DNA of 63,127 nucleotides from Nocardioides sp. SR21 (GCF_022761125.1 NZ_JAKWJR010000016.1:1-63127), one strand, 5' to 3'; shown: positions 10,029-18,976, numbered from the stretch's first letter. The notes: a model not told the origin generated them from the letters alone. Translations and numbers: made by a program.

Positions 10029-11681
10029 GTGTCCGACTGGACTCGACGCAGCAGGTGGCTGGTGACCCAGCTCGTCTGGAACCGTGGCGAGCCCGATCCA
10101 CGCGTCCTCCAGTCGACGTTCACGCTGCTCCTCGTCGCCGGCCTCGTGGTCCGCTGGATCGGTGAGGGCCCGGTCGGCCTGGTCTCCTGGCCGGTCGCCG
10201 GCGTCCTGATCTCGCTCGTCGGCGGGATCGCCGTCCTGTGGGTGCCCGCGCGGCACCTGCCGCTGATGTCGCGGTCGCTGGCGGTGATCCACATCGCCGG
10301 GGTCGGAATGCTGGTCGAGGGCTCCGCGCTCGGCATCGCCGCGCCCCTGGTGATGCTGCCGTCGATCTGGCTCGGTCTCGACCTCGGGATGCGTGGCGCC
10401 GCGATCGCCGTCGGTGCGGTCACGGCGTTCGTCGCGGTCCCGACCCTGATCACCGTGGGGACCGACCTGCTGACGGTGGAGCGGCTGCTGCTCCTCGTGG
10501 GCCTGGCGGGCTTCGGCGCGTTCTCCACGAGCGCCGCCCTGACCAAGGCCCAGACCGCGCAGGCGCAGGCCGAGGCGCGCGAGGAGGAGCTGGCGCAGGC
10601 GGTCCAGGTGATCGAGCGCAACCGGCGCTCGGCGCACGCGATCTTCGAGACGGTCGACATCGGCCTCGCGCTGCTCGACACCGACGGGGAGCCGCGCCTG
10701 ATCAACCAGCCGCTGCTGGACTTCTCCGCGATCGCCTACCCCGACGGGGACCTCGAGCGTGCCTGGATCTTCGACGAGTCCGGCCGCAACCGGCTGTCGA
10801 TCGAGGACGTCCCGACCTCGCGCGCCCGGCGCGGTGAGCAGTTCGACGACGCCCGCGTGTGGATCGGCGAGGACGAGCGTACCCGGCGCGCGATGTCGGT
10901 CTCCTCGCGGCGGGTGGAGGACTCCGACGGGAACTGGCTCGGCGCCGCCGTCTCCTACACCGACGTCACCGACTTCATGAACGCCCTGCAGGTCAAGGAC
11001 GACTTCGTCGCGCTGGTCTCGCACGAGCTGCGCACCCCGCTCACCTCGATCATCGGCTACGTGTCGATGGACCTCGAGATGGACGAGCTCCCCCCGATGC
11101 TGCGCAAGCACCTCGAGATCGTGTTCCGCAACGCCCAGCGCCTCGAGCGGCTGGTCGAGGGCCTCCTCGAGGAGGTCGAGTACTCGGGGCGCCCGATGCC
11201 GCTGCAGAAGCAGGGCACCGACCTCGCGGCGATCGTCCGCGACTGCGTCGACGCCGCGCGCACCCACGCCCAGGATGCGGGGGTGACCCTCGATGCCGAC
11301 GTGCCGGACACCCTCGCCTTCACCGGCGACCCCCAGCGGCTCGCCCAGCTCGTCGACAACCTGGTGTCCAATGCGCTCAAGTACAACGAGCCCGGCGGCA
11401 CCGCCCGCGTGGTCGCGGGGGTCGAGGCGGGCTCCGTCGTGATCCGGGTCAGTGACACCGGGATCGGGATCGCGGCCGAGGACCATCCACACCTGTTCAC
11501 GCGGTTCTTCCGCACCTACGAGGCGAACCGGCGCGCGATCCAGGGTGCCGGGCTGGGCCTGTCGGTGAGCAAGTCGATCGTCGACGGGCACGAGGGCCGC
11601 ATCGAGGTCGAGAGCGCGCCCGGTTGCGGCAGTGAGTTCCGTGTCGTGTTCCCCCTGCACGTCGCCAGCCTCGCCTCCTGA
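10029..11681 (+). CDS. membrane histidine kinase, paralogue A
   Basis: A 550-residue sensor kinase. Five or six hydrophobic segments cover about residues 25-175. A coiled stretch rich in A, Q and E leads into a PAS-like domain (IFETVDIGLALLDTDG). HisKA follows with SHELRTPLTSIIGY (His near 331), then HATPase_c with DTGIGIAAED and GAGLGLSVS. The GTG start follows AGGAGG. It closely resembles the kinases at 12481 and 14164, including a distinctive stretch R-x-G-E-Q/E-F/Y-D-D before HisKA. No response regulator is near, so it is an orphan. It sits between recO and uppS. Confidence 0.9.
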   Translation: MSDWTRRSRWLVTQLVWNRGEPDPRVLQSTFTLLLVAGLVVRWIGEGPVGLVSWPVAGVLISLVGGIAVLWVPARHLPLMSRSLAVIHIAGVGMLVEGSALGIAAPLVMLPSIWLGLDLGMRGAAIAVGAVTAFVAVPTLITVGTDLLTVERLLLLVGLAGFGAFSTSAALTKAQTAQAQAEAREEELAQAVQVIERNRRSAHAIFETVDIGLALLDTDGEPRLINQPLLDFSAIAYPDGDLERAWIFDESGRNRLSIEDVPTSRARRGEQFDDARVWIGEDERTRRAMSVSSRRVEDSDGNWLGAAVSYTDVTDFMNALQVKDDFVALVSHELRTPLTSIIGYVSMDLEMDELPPMLRKHLEIVFRNAQRLERLVEGLLEEVEYSGRPMPLQKQGTDLAAIVRDCVDAARTHAQDAGVTLDADVPDTLAFTGDPQRLAQLVDNLVSNALKYNEPGGTARVVAGVEAGSVVIRVSDTGIGIAAEDHPHLFTRFFRTYEANRRAIQGAGLGLSVSKSIVDGHEGRIEVESAPGCGSEFRVVFPLHVASLAS

Positions 11682-11702
11682 AGCGGTCGTAGGCTCCTGC
11701 CC

Positions 11703-12467
11703 GTGAAGCGCAGCGTCCGCCAGCCGACCCCGCACCCGTCCGGCGCCCGCCCGCCGGCGATCCCGAAGGAGCTGGTTCCCCGGCACGTCGCGATCGTCAT
11801 GGACGGCAACGGGCGCTGGGCCAAGGAGCGCGGGCTGCCCCGCACCAAGGGCCACGAGCAGGGCGAGCACTCGCTGTTCGACGTCGTCGAGGGCGCCATC
11901 GAGATCGGCGTGAAGGCGGTGTCGGCGTACGCCTTCTCGACCGAGAACTGGTCGCGCTCCCCGGACGAGGTGAAGTTCCTGATGGGCTTCAACCGCGACG
12001 TGATCCGGCGCCGTCGCGACGAGATGCACGAGCTCGGCGTCCGCGTGCGGTGGGCGGGCCGGGCGCCGCGGCTGTGGAAGTCGGTGATCAGGGAGCTGCA
12101 GGTCGCCGAGGAGCTCACCCGCAAGAACGACGTGCTCACGCTGACGATGTGCGTGAACTACGGTGGCCGCGCCGAGCTCGCCGACACTGCGCGCAGCATC
12201 GCGCGCGAGGTCGCCGCCGGGCGGCTCGACCCGGAGAAGATCGACGAGAAGACGTTCGCCAAGCACCTCTACGTCCCCGAGCAGTCGAACGCCGACCTCG
12301 TGTGGCGTACGTCGGGGGAGCAGCGGCTCTCGAACTTCATGCTGTGGCAAGCCGCGTACTCCGAGCTCGTCTTTACCGACATACTGTGGCCGGATGTCGA
12401 CCGGCGACACCTGTGGCGGGCGATCGAGATCTTCGCCAGCCGCGACCGGCGCTACGGCGGAGCCTGA
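11703..12467 (+). CDS. uppS: isoprenyl transferase (undecaprenyl/decaprenyl diphosphate synthase family)
   Basis: A 254-residue cis-prenyltransferase. HVAIVMDGNGRWAKERGLPR holds the catalytic Asp and the diphosphate-binding residues; AFSTENWSR and RTSGEQRLSNF are the other family signatures. It extends a short prenyl diphosphate with isopentenyl diphosphate units to give the lipid carrier for cell-wall synthesis, at the inner face of the membrane. In actinobacteria the product may be C50 rather than C55, so the symbol is by family. The GTG start has TAGGCT 7 bases upstream, suggesting its own promoter and a leaderless transcript. Confidence 0.93.
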   Translation: MKRSVRQPTPHPSGARPPAIPKELVPRHVAIVMDGNGRWAKERGLPRTKGHEQGEHSLFDVVEGAIEIGVKAVSAYAFSTENWSRSPDEVKFLMGFNRDVIRRRRDEMHELGVRVRWAGRAPRLWKSVIRELQVAEELTRKNDVLTLTMCVNYGGRAELADTARSIAREVAAGRLDPEKIDEKTFAKHLYVPEQSNADLVWRTSGEQRLSNFMLWQAAYSELVFTDILWPDVDRRHLWRAIEIFASRDRRYGGA

Positions 12468-12480
12468 GAGGAGAGCACCC

Positions 12481-14109
12481 ATGGGCCACCTCGGGCGACG
12501 GGTGCAGGTCCTGCGGGAGCGGCTGCTGTTCACCGACGAGCCGGACACCGGGATCCTGCAGGGGATCTTCGCGCTGCTGTTCATGCTGGACCTGACGCTG
12601 CGCACCGTGGGCGGCTCGCCCGTCGACGCGGGCTCGTGGCCGGCGGCGGGCCTGGGGCTGGTGCTGCTCACGTGCGTCGCGGCCGTGGCCGTGCCCTGGC
12701 ACCGGCTGCCGTCCTGGGCGGTCGGGATCCTGCCCGTGCTCGACCTCGCCGCGCTCGGCTTCTCGCGGATGTCGCACGACGGTGGCGGTGCCGGCATCCT
12801 CGCGGTCGTGCCCGCGCTGTGGCTGGGCCGGCAGTTCGGGCTCCGTGGCGCGGGCGTCGCCGTCCTCGGCACGGCCGCGCTGATCGCCGTACCCAACATC
12901 GCCTACCAGGGCCTCACCGGCGTGGGCGCCTCGCGCGCGCTGCTCATCGCGGTCGTCGCCGGCTGGTCGGCGCTGGTGATCGCGTACGCCCTGGACCGGC
13001 TCCGCGCCAGCCGCGACGCCGCGGAGGCCGCGCTCGCGACCCTGGAGGCGGAGCGGCGCTTCTCCGACGCGATCCTGGACACCGCCGACGTCGGCCTGGT
13101 CCTGCTCGCCGCCGACGGCACCTATCGCGGCGTCAACCGCCGGCACGAGGGCTTCATGCGGCTCGCGTTCCCCGACGGCCACCTCGGCCGCGCGGGCCAG
13201 ACCGGCGAGGTGTACGACGCCAACGGCACCGCGCTGCTCGGTCGCGAGCAGATGCCGACGTACCGCGCCAGCCAGGGCGAGGAGTACGACGACGTGCGGA
13301 TGTGGGTCGGCGGCGACCCGCTGACCCGGCGCGCGCTGTCGGTCTCGGCCCGCCGCGTGGCGTCGCCCGACGGGGAGTTCGCGGGGGCGGCGCTGGCGTA
13401 CACCGACGTCACCGACTTCATGCGGCTCCTGCGGGTCAAGGACGAGTTCGTCGCCTCGGTGTCACACGAGCTGCGCACCCCGCTGACGTCGATCGTCGGG
13501 TACGTGAACATCCTGCTCGAGCGTGACGACCTGCCACCGGACGTCGTGTCCCAGCTCGAGGTCGTCGCGCGTAACACCGACCGGCTCAACCGGCTGGTGG
13601 CCGACCTGCTGCACACCGCGCGGGCGGCTGCCGGGCCGATGCACGTGGTGCGGACGCCCACCGACCTGGCCACCGTGGTGCGCGACTCGGTCGAGGCGGC
13701 GGGACCGGCCGCGGCCCGCGCCGGCGTCGCCGTCCAGGTCGCGGTGCCCAAGACGATGACGGTGATGGTCGACCAGCAGCGGATGGCCCAGGTCGTCGAC
13801 AACCTGGTGTCGAACGCCGTGAAGTACTCGCTCCCGGGCGGGCTGGTGCAGGTCTCGCTCGGCCTCGACGCCGACCGCGTCGAGCTGTGCGTGATCGACA
13901 GCGGCATCGGGATCTCGTCGGCCGACCGGGACCGGCTCTTCAACCGGTTCTTCCGCTCCCGCCAGGCCGAGGAGCGCTCGATCCAGGGCGTGGGTCTCGG
14001 CCTCAGCATCACCAAGTCGATCGTCGAGAGCCACGGCGGCCGGATCGAGGTCGAGAGCGAGCTCGGCCAGGGCAGCGTGTTCCGGGTGCGGCTGCCTGCG
14101 GGGACCTAG
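12481..14109 (+). CDS. membrane histidine kinase, paralogue B
   Basis: A 542-residue kinase built like its neighbours: hydrophobic segments at about 20-170, a PAS-like domain (ILDTADVGLVLLAADG), HisKA with SHELRTPLTSIVGY (His near 328), and HATPase_c with DSGIGIS and GVGLGLSITKS. The pre-HisKA stretch ASQGEEYDDVRMWVG is nearly the same as in paralogue C. The ATG has a GAGGAG site about 8 bases upstream. It starts 13 bases after uppS and is probably cotranscribed with it. No cognate regulator is visible. Confidence 0.9.
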   Translation: MGHLGRRVQVLRERLLFTDEPDTGILQGIFALLFMLDLTLRTVGGSPVDAGSWPAAGLGLVLLTCVAAVAVPWHRLPSWAVGILPVLDLAALGFSRMSHDGGGAGILAVVPALWLGRQFGLRGAGVAVLGTAALIAVPNIAYQGLTGVGASRALLIAVVAGWSALVIAYALDRLRASRDAAEAALATLEAERRFSDAILDTADVGLVLLAADGTYRGVNRRHEGFMRLAFPDGHLGRAGQTGEVYDANGTALLGREQMPTYRASQGEEYDDVRMWVGGDPLTRRALSVSARRVASPDGEFAGAALAYTDVTDFMRLLRVKDEFVASVSHELRTPLTSIVGYVNILLERDDLPPDVVSQLEVVARNTDRLNRLVADLLHTARAAAGPMHVVRTPTDLATVVRDSVEAAGPAAARAGVAVQVAVPKTMTVMVDQQRMAQVVDNLVSNAVKYSLPGGLVQVSLGLDADRVELCVIDSGIGISSADRDRLFNRFFRSRQAEERSIQGVGLGLSITKSIVESHGGRIEVESELGQGSVFRVRLPAGT

Positions 14110-14163
14110 AAGTCTCAGGCATCGCGCTCGCCGGCCGAAGAGTGTGAGGTGGGACCGGCGAGC

Positions 14164-15732
14164 ATGGACACGCTCAGCAGCGCCAGGGAGCGCTGGCTGT
14201 CGACGTCGATGACCGATGCCCGGATCTTCCAGCTCGGCTTCACCGCGCTCTACCTCCTCGACCTCGGCCTGCGGTTCGCCTTCGGCGCGCGGTGGCCGTG
14301 GCTCTCCTGGCCGATGGCCTCCCTGCTGCTCATCGCGGTCCTCGCGGCCGTCACGCCGTTCCTACGCCCCGACCGCTCGGTCCACGCGCCGGTCGGCCTG
14401 GCCGTGCTCGACCTGGCGGCGGTCGGCATGGCGCGGCTCGACCCGGACCCCAGCAGCGGGCTGCTCATCGTCATGCCGGCGCTGTGGCTGGGCCGCGTCG
14501 CGGGCCGGCGGGGAGTGCTGATCAGCGTCGGCGCGGTCGTGCTGCTCGTGTCGATCCCGTCGATGCTCTACTCCGGGCTCGAGCCGGTCGAGACGGCCCG
14601 GGCGGTCCTCTACCCGGTCGTCGCGGGGGCCGCGGCCCTGGTGATGGCGGAGAGCATGGAGTGGATCGCCCACCAGCGCCGCGTGTCCGAAGCCATCTTC
14701 GACACCGTCGACGTCGGCCTGCTGCTCCTCGACGCCCGGGGCGGGTACGCCGGGATGAACCGCCGGCACCAGGAGCTCATGGAGGTCGGCTTCCCCGACG
14801 GGCACGCCGGGCGCGCCGGCCAGGTCGGTGAGGCGTACGACGCCGACGGCCGGACCCGGCTCGCGCCCGAGCAGTCGCCGAGCCACCGTGCCTCGCAGGG
14901 GGAGGAGTTCGACGACCTGCGGATCTGGATCGGCCGTGACGCGGAGGCGCGTCGGGCCCTGTCCGTCTCCGCCCGGGCGGTCCGCACCGAGAGCGGTGCG
15001 TGCGCGGGAGCGGCCCTCAGCTACACCGACATCACCGACCTGATGCGGGCGCTGCAGGTGAAGAACGAGTTCATTGCCCTGGTCTCCCACGAGCTGCGGA
15101 CCCCGCTCACCTCGATCGTCGGCTACGCCCAGCTGCTCGAGGACGACCCCGGGCTGTCGGGCACCGCCCGGAAGCAGCTCGCGGCGATCGAGCGCAACGC
15201 CGAGCGCCTGCGCCGGCTCGTGGGTGACCTCCTCGACGTCGCCCAGCACGATGCGGGAGCGGTCGGGTTCGACCGGGACCGGATCGACCTGGTCGAGATC
15301 GTCCGCGACGCCGTCGACGCCAGGACCAGCGTGGCCGAGGGATCGGGCGTGGTGATCAGCCTGGCCGTCGCGGAGCGGGTGGTGATCGTCGGGGACGGCC
15401 AGCGGATCGCGCAGGTCGTCGACAACCTGGTGTCGAACGCCGTGAAGTACACCCTGTCCGGCGGCGCGGTCCAGGTGCGGCTGGCGGCTGAGGGCGGCCA
15501 CGCGGTGCTCGAGGTCTCCGACACCGGCCTGGGGATCGACCCGGGCGACGTCGAGCACCTCTTCGACCGGTTCTTCCGGAGCCGGGAGGCCGAGAGCCGG
15601 GCGATCGCCGGTGCCGGGCTGGGCCTGTCCATCGCCAAGGACATCGTGGAGGGCCACGGCGGCCGGATCGAGGTCGAGAGCGAGCCCGGCCGGGGCAGCG
15701 TGTTCCGGGTGCGGCTGCCGGTGGGGACCTAG
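14164..15732 (+). CDS. membrane histidine kinase, paralogue C
   Basis: A 522-residue kinase from the ATG at 14164; an in-frame GTG at 14149 would add five residues. Hydrophobic segments cover about 20-165, followed by a PAS-like domain (IFDTVDVGLLLLDARG), HisKA with SHELRTPLTSIVGY (His near 308) and HATPase_c with DTGLGID and GAGLGLSIAKD. I prefer 14164 because a GAGGTGGG stretch precedes it at workable spacing. It ends 4 bases inside the convergent zur gene. With paralogues A and B it forms a tandem family from local duplication. Confidence 0.9.
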   Translation: MDTLSSARERWLSTSMTDARIFQLGFTALYLLDLGLRFAFGARWPWLSWPMASLLLIAVLAAVTPFLRPDRSVHAPVGLAVLDLAAVGMARLDPDPSSGLLIVMPALWLGRVAGRRGVLISVGAVVLLVSIPSMLYSGLEPVETARAVLYPVVAGAAALVMAESMEWIAHQRRVSEAIFDTVDVGLLLLDARGGYAGMNRRHQELMEVGFPDGHAGRAGQVGEAYDADGRTRLAPEQSPSHRASQGEEFDDLRIWIGRDAEARRALSVSARAVRTESGACAGAALSYTDITDLMRALQVKNEFIALVSHELRTPLTSIVGYAQLLEDDPGLSGTARKQLAAIERNAERLRRLVGDLLDVAQHDAGAVGFDRDRIDLVEIVRDAVDARTSVAEGSGVVISLAVAERVVIVGDGQRIAQVVDNLVSNAVKYTLSGGAVQVRLAAEGGHAVLEVSDTGLGIDPGDVEHLFDRFFRSREAESRAIAGAGLGLSIAKDIVEGHGGRIEVESEPGRGSVFRVRLPVGT

Positions 15733-16127
15733 GAGCAGCCGCGGCAGGTGCCGAAGATCTCCAGGGTGTGGCTGACGTCGTCGTACCCGTGCTCGGCGGC
15801 GATCGCCCGCGTCCACCGCTCGACCGCCGGCCCCTCCACCTCCACGGTCGCGCCACAGCTGCGGCAGACCAGGTGGTGGTGGTGGGAGTCCGAGCAGCGG
15901 CGGTAGATCGCCTCGCCGTCCTCGGTCCGCAGCAGGTCGACCTCGCCGGCGTCCGCCAGCCGCTGCAGCGTCCGGTAGACCGTGGCCAGGCCGACGGTCT
16001 CGCCGCGCTGCCCGAGCAGGTCGTGGATCTCCTGTGCCGAGCGGAAGTCCGCGAACGACTCGAGCGCCTCGGCCACGGCCCTGCGCTGGCGCGTCGGGCG
16101 CATGCCCTGGGGATCAGTGCTCGTCAT
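15729..16127 (-). CDS. zur: Fur-family zinc uptake regulator
   Basis: A 132-residue Fur-family repressor. The N-terminal winged helix (RPTRQRRAVAEALE ... VGLATVYRTLQRL) is followed by the metal-binding half with HHHHLVCRSCG and a second CRGC, which form the structural zinc site. Its place as last gene of the znuACB operon, under two Zur-type palindromes, identifies it as Zur rather than Fur. It would bind DNA when zinc is plentiful and repress import, including its own gene. The ATG at 16127 is preferred: it overlaps the znuB end by 14 bases, whereas longer starts would extend well into znuB. Confidence 0.9.
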   Translation of the reverse strand: MTSTDPQGMRPTRQRRAVAEALESFADFRSAQEIHDLLGQRGETVGLATVYRTLQRLADAGEVDLLRTEDGEAIYRRCSDSHHHHLVCRSCGATVEVEGPAVERWTRAIAAEHGYDDVSHTLEIFGTCRGCS

Positions 16128-17118
16128 AGTGCTTCCCGTGTGGCGCGTGCCGGTGTCCGTCGTGCACGTAGTCGACATGGTCGCCGTGCGGCACCGCCAC
16201 GTGGCCGCAGTCCTCCCCGTGCTGGTGCGGGTGCGGGTCGGTCTCCTGGTGCGCCACGGCAGGTACGACGGGGAACGGCTGCCGCAGGCGCTGCCGGCGC
16301 CGTGCCCAGATGCCGGCCGGCCAGGCCAGCACGAAGCCCGCGAGCGCGAGCAGCACGATCGTCGGTCCCGGGGACACCCGGGTATCGGGAGGGAAGGACG
16401 CCGCCAGCAGCAGGCCGCCGACGGAGGCGGCGGTGCCGAGGACCATCGCTGCCACGAGCGTGGTGCGGAACGACCGGCTCAGCTGCTGCGAGGTCGCGAC
16501 CGGGACCACCATGAGCGCCGAGACCAGCAGCAGCCCGACCGTGCGCATCGCGACGGTGACGGTGACGGCCGCGAGCACCGCGACGAGGAGGTTGTAGGCG
16601 CGGATGTTGAGGCCGGCGACCCGGGCGAACTCCTGGTCCTGGGCGACCGCGAACAGCTGTGGCGCGAGCCCGACGCAGACCAGGATCACCACGGCCGCCA
16701 AGGCCATCGTGACGATCAGGTCGGTCCTCGAGATCGTGGTGATCGCGCCGAAGAGGAACTGGTTGAGTCGGGAGCCGCTCTCGTTGTCGAGACCGGTGAT
16801 CAGCACGCCGCCCGCGAGACCGCCGTAGAAGAGCAGGGCGAGCGCGACGTCGCCGTTCGCGTGGCCGCGCTCGCGGATCACCTCGATCGCGATCGCCCCG
16901 GCGATCGCCACGATCACCGCGGTCCAGGTGGGGGAGGTGCCGGTGAGCAGCCCGATCGCGACACCGGTCACCGCGACGTGCCCGATGCCGTCGCCCATCA
17001 GCGCCATCCGGCGCTGCACGAGGTACGTCCCGATCGCCGGTGCGGCCAGGCCCGTGAAGACGGCAGCCAGCAGCGCGCGCTGCATGAACTGCATGTTGAC
17101 GAGCTCCCAGTAGCTCAT
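16114..17118 (-). CDS. znuB: zinc ABC transporter permease with His-rich tail
   Basis: A 334-residue membrane permease of the ABC-3 metal family, with about eight hydrophobic spans (for example MALMGDGIGHVAVTGVAIGLL and VGLLLVSALMVVPVATSQQL). It carries zinc across the membrane with ZnuC and ZnuA. The last 45 or so residues are an unusual cytoplasmic extension dense in His and Asp (HPHQHGEDCGH ... HRHAPHGKHYDEH). The start overlaps the znuC stop by 4 bases. The His-rich tail may buffer or sense zinc; this is inference. Confidence 0.92.
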   Translation of the reverse strand: MSYWELVNMQFMQRALLAAVFTGLAAPAIGTYLVQRRMALMGDGIGHVAVTGVAIGLLTGTSPTWTAVIVAIAGAIAIEVIRERGHANGDVALALLFYGGLAGGVLITGLDNESGSRLNQFLFGAITTISRTDLIVTMALAAVVILVCVGLAPQLFAVAQDQEFARVAGLNIRAYNLLVAVLAAVTVTVAMRTVGLLLVSALMVVPVATSQQLSRSFRTTLVAAMVLGTAASVGGLLLAASFPPDTRVSPGPTIVLLALAGFVLAWPAGIWARRRQRLRQPFPVVPAVAHQETDPHPHQHGEDCGHVAVPHGDHVDYVHDGHRHAPHGKHYDEH

Positions 17119-17924
17119 CTGTCCGTCCCCTCGATCAGGGAGGACACGTGCGGGGCGTGGTCGTGGTGGCCCGGCTCGTGGTGGTGATGGTGGTGGTGGC
17201 CGTCGAGGTGGGCGGTCGCGACCTGCTCACTCGCGAGCGGGGAGCCGTCGTACGCGATCCGGCCGTCGCGCATCACCACGGCGCGGTCGATCAGCGGGGC
17301 CATCGGGCCGAGCTCGTGGGCGACCAGGACGATCGTGGCGCCGCGCTCGGACATCGTGCGCAGGGTGTCGGCGAGCACCTGCTGGTTCGGCAGGTCGACC
17401 CCGGCCGTCGGCTCGTCGAGGAAGAACAGGTCCGGCTCACCGGCCAGCGCACGGGCGATCAGCACGCGCTGCTGCTGGCCGCCGGACAGCGACGACACGC
17501 TCTCCCGGGACCGGTGGGAGAGCCCGACCACGTCGAGCGCGTCCGCGATCGCGGCGCGGTCGGCGCGCCCGAGCGGTCGGAGCAGCTTGCGCCGGGTCAG
17601 CCGACCGGACGCCACGATCTCCCACACCGAGGCGGGTACGCCCGAGGTCGCACCGCCGCGCTGCGGCACGAACCCCACCCGCTGCCAGTCGTGGAACGAC
17701 CCGAACGGCGTGCCGAACAGGCTCAGCGACCCGGTCGCCAGCGGCCAGAGCCCGGTCAGCGCCCGCACGAGCGTCGACTTGCCGGAGCCGTTCGCGCCCA
17801 TCAACGCGACGAACTCACCGGAGTGGACGGTCAGGTCGATGTGCCGCAGGATCGGGCGGCCGGCGATCGCGACAGCGCCGTTGCTCAGCTCGACCACGGG
17901 GGGCTCGATGGCCGGACTGCTCAA
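17115..17924 (-). CDS. znuC: zinc ABC transporter ATPase with poly-His tail
   Basis: A 269-residue ABC ATPase. Walker A is GANGSGKST (near 43-51), the signature is LSGGQQQR, and Walker B is LFFLDEPTAGVD. The C-terminus carries a run of seven histidines followed by HEPGHHDH, unlike typical ZnuC, and probably binds zinc. The start is TTG at 17924, overlapping the znuA TGA, and there is no ATG or GTG nearby; the coupling supports it. It powers zinc import through ZnuB. Confidence 0.92.
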   Translation of the reverse strand: MSSPAIEPPVVELSNGAVAIAGRPILRHIDLTVHSGEFVALMGANGSGKSTLVRALTGLWPLATGSLSLFGTPFGSFHDWQRVGFVPQRGGATSGVPASVWEIVASGRLTRRKLLRPLGRADRAAIADALDVVGLSHRSRESVSSLSGGQQQRVLIARALAGEPDLFFLDEPTAGVDLPNQQVLADTLRTMSERGATIVLVAHELGPMAPLIDRAVVMRDGRIAYDGSPLASEQVATAHLDGHHHHHHHEPGHHDHAPHVSSLIEGTDR

Positions 17925-18877
17925 CAGCCGTTCGCCTCCTCGAGGGCGGACAGGTTCTTCTCCATCAGGGAAAGGTAGTCCTCGTCGGCCGTCTGGTCGG
18001 TGAGGCCCTCGACCGGGTCGAGCACGTCGACCTCCGCGCCGGTGTCGTCCGCGAGCTGCTCGGCGATCGCGGGGCTGACCAGCGACTCGTAGAACACGGT
18101 CGTCACGCCCTCATCCTCGATGACCTCATGGAGGTGCGCCAGGCCGGCCGGGGTCGGCTCGGCGTCGGGGGAGAGGCCCGCGATCGGCTCGAACTCGAGG
18201 CCGTAGCGGCCGAGGTAGCCGAACGCGTCGTGCGCCACGACGACCGTGTGCCGCTCGCAGTCGGCCAGGCCGTCGGCGTACGCCGCGTCGAGCGTCTCGA
18301 GGTCGCTGCGCAGGTCGGCGGCGTTCGCCTCGAAGTCGTCGGCGTGGTCGGGGTCGATCTCGGCGAGCCGCTCGGCGAGCTCGTCGCCGAGGTCGGCCAT
18401 CAGCAGCGGGTCCTGCCAGAAGTGCGGGTCGGTGTCGCCGTGGTCGTGCTCCTCCTCGGCCTCCTCCTCGGCGTGCTCGTCGTCCCCGTGCGCGTGGTCG
18501 TGGTCGCCCTCGCTGGCCGGGCGCAGCTCGACCGCCTCGGACACGTCGAACGCCTCGCCGGTGGCCACGGTGTCGACGGCGTCGTCGACCGACGGCTGGA
18601 AGCCGTGGAGGTAGACCACCAGGTCGGCCTCGGCGACCGCGGCGGTCTCCTGCACGGTGAGCTCGAGGTCGTGCGGCTCGCCACCGGGGGCGGTGAGGTT
18701 CTCGACCTCCGCGTGGTCCCCAGCGACCCGCTCGGCGACGTACTGCAAGGGGTAGAACGCCGTCGCGACCTCGACCCCGTCGGCGGAGGAGGCGGAGTCG
18801 CCGAACGCCGAGCAACCGCTCAGCGTCGCGCTCAGGGAGAAGGCGACCCCGAGGGCCGCGACAGCGTAGATCTTCAT
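17921..18877 (-). CDS. znuA: zinc ABC transporter substrate-binding lipoprotein
   Basis: A 318-residue cluster-9 solute-binding lipoprotein. The signal peptide ends in an SGC lipobox (Cys near 22). Residues near 120-150 form a charged loop rich in His, Asp and Glu, typical of zinc (rather than manganese) binders. Metal ligands are visible as GEPHDLELT, HFWQDP and VAHDAFGYL, plus a late acidic residue. It captures Zn2+ outside the membrane and hands it to ZnuB. It is first in the operon znuA-znuC-znuB-zur, and its start codon overlaps a Zur-type palindrome. Confidence 0.92.
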   Translation of the reverse strand: MKIYAVAALGVAFSLSATLSGCSAFGDSASSADGVEVATAFYPLQYVAERVAGDHAEVENLTAPGGEPHDLELTVQETAAVAEADLVVYLHGFQPSVDDAVDTVATGEAFDVSEAVELRPASEGDHDHAHGDDEHAEEEAEEEHDHGDTDPHFWQDPLLMADLGDELAERLAEIDPDHADDFEANAADLRSDLETLDAAYADGLADCERHTVVVAHDAFGYLGRYGLEFEPIAGLSPDAEPTPAGLAHLHEVIEDEGVTTVFYESLVSPAIAEQLADDTGAEVDVLDPVEGLTDQTADEDYLSLMEKNLSALEEANGC

Positions 18878-18914
18878 GAGAACGATTCTCAGGTCAGTTG
18901 AGAACGATTGTCAA
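18877..18914 (-). promoter_or_regulatory. two tandem Zur-box palindromes
   Basis: TGAGAACGATTCTCA (18877-18891) is a perfect palindrome with 6-base arms. TTGAGAACGATTGTCAA (18898-18914) is a second copy with one arm mismatch. Their centres are 22 bases apart, two helix turns, so two dimers could bind the same face. The near copy overlaps the znuA start codon and would block both initiation of transcription and elongation. Sequences of this form match actinobacterial Zur operators. Confidence 0.75.
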
Positions 18915-18976
18915 TTCGGTTGGCGTCGAGACGAGCGCCGCGACGAGCCTCGAAGCCACCACCTACGCTGGGCGGC

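Noticed and set aside
9978..12899. A 973-codon minus-strand frame opposite two kinases and uppS
   Set aside because: The translation is rich in Arg/His/Asp/Pro with no family pattern, while the plus strand carries three clear genes.
17150..17200. His-tag-like run suggesting vector or cloning artefact in znuC
   Set aside because: The run is embedded in a longer natural His/Asp-rich tail, matches the zinc theme of the operon and is similar in style to the ZnuB tail.
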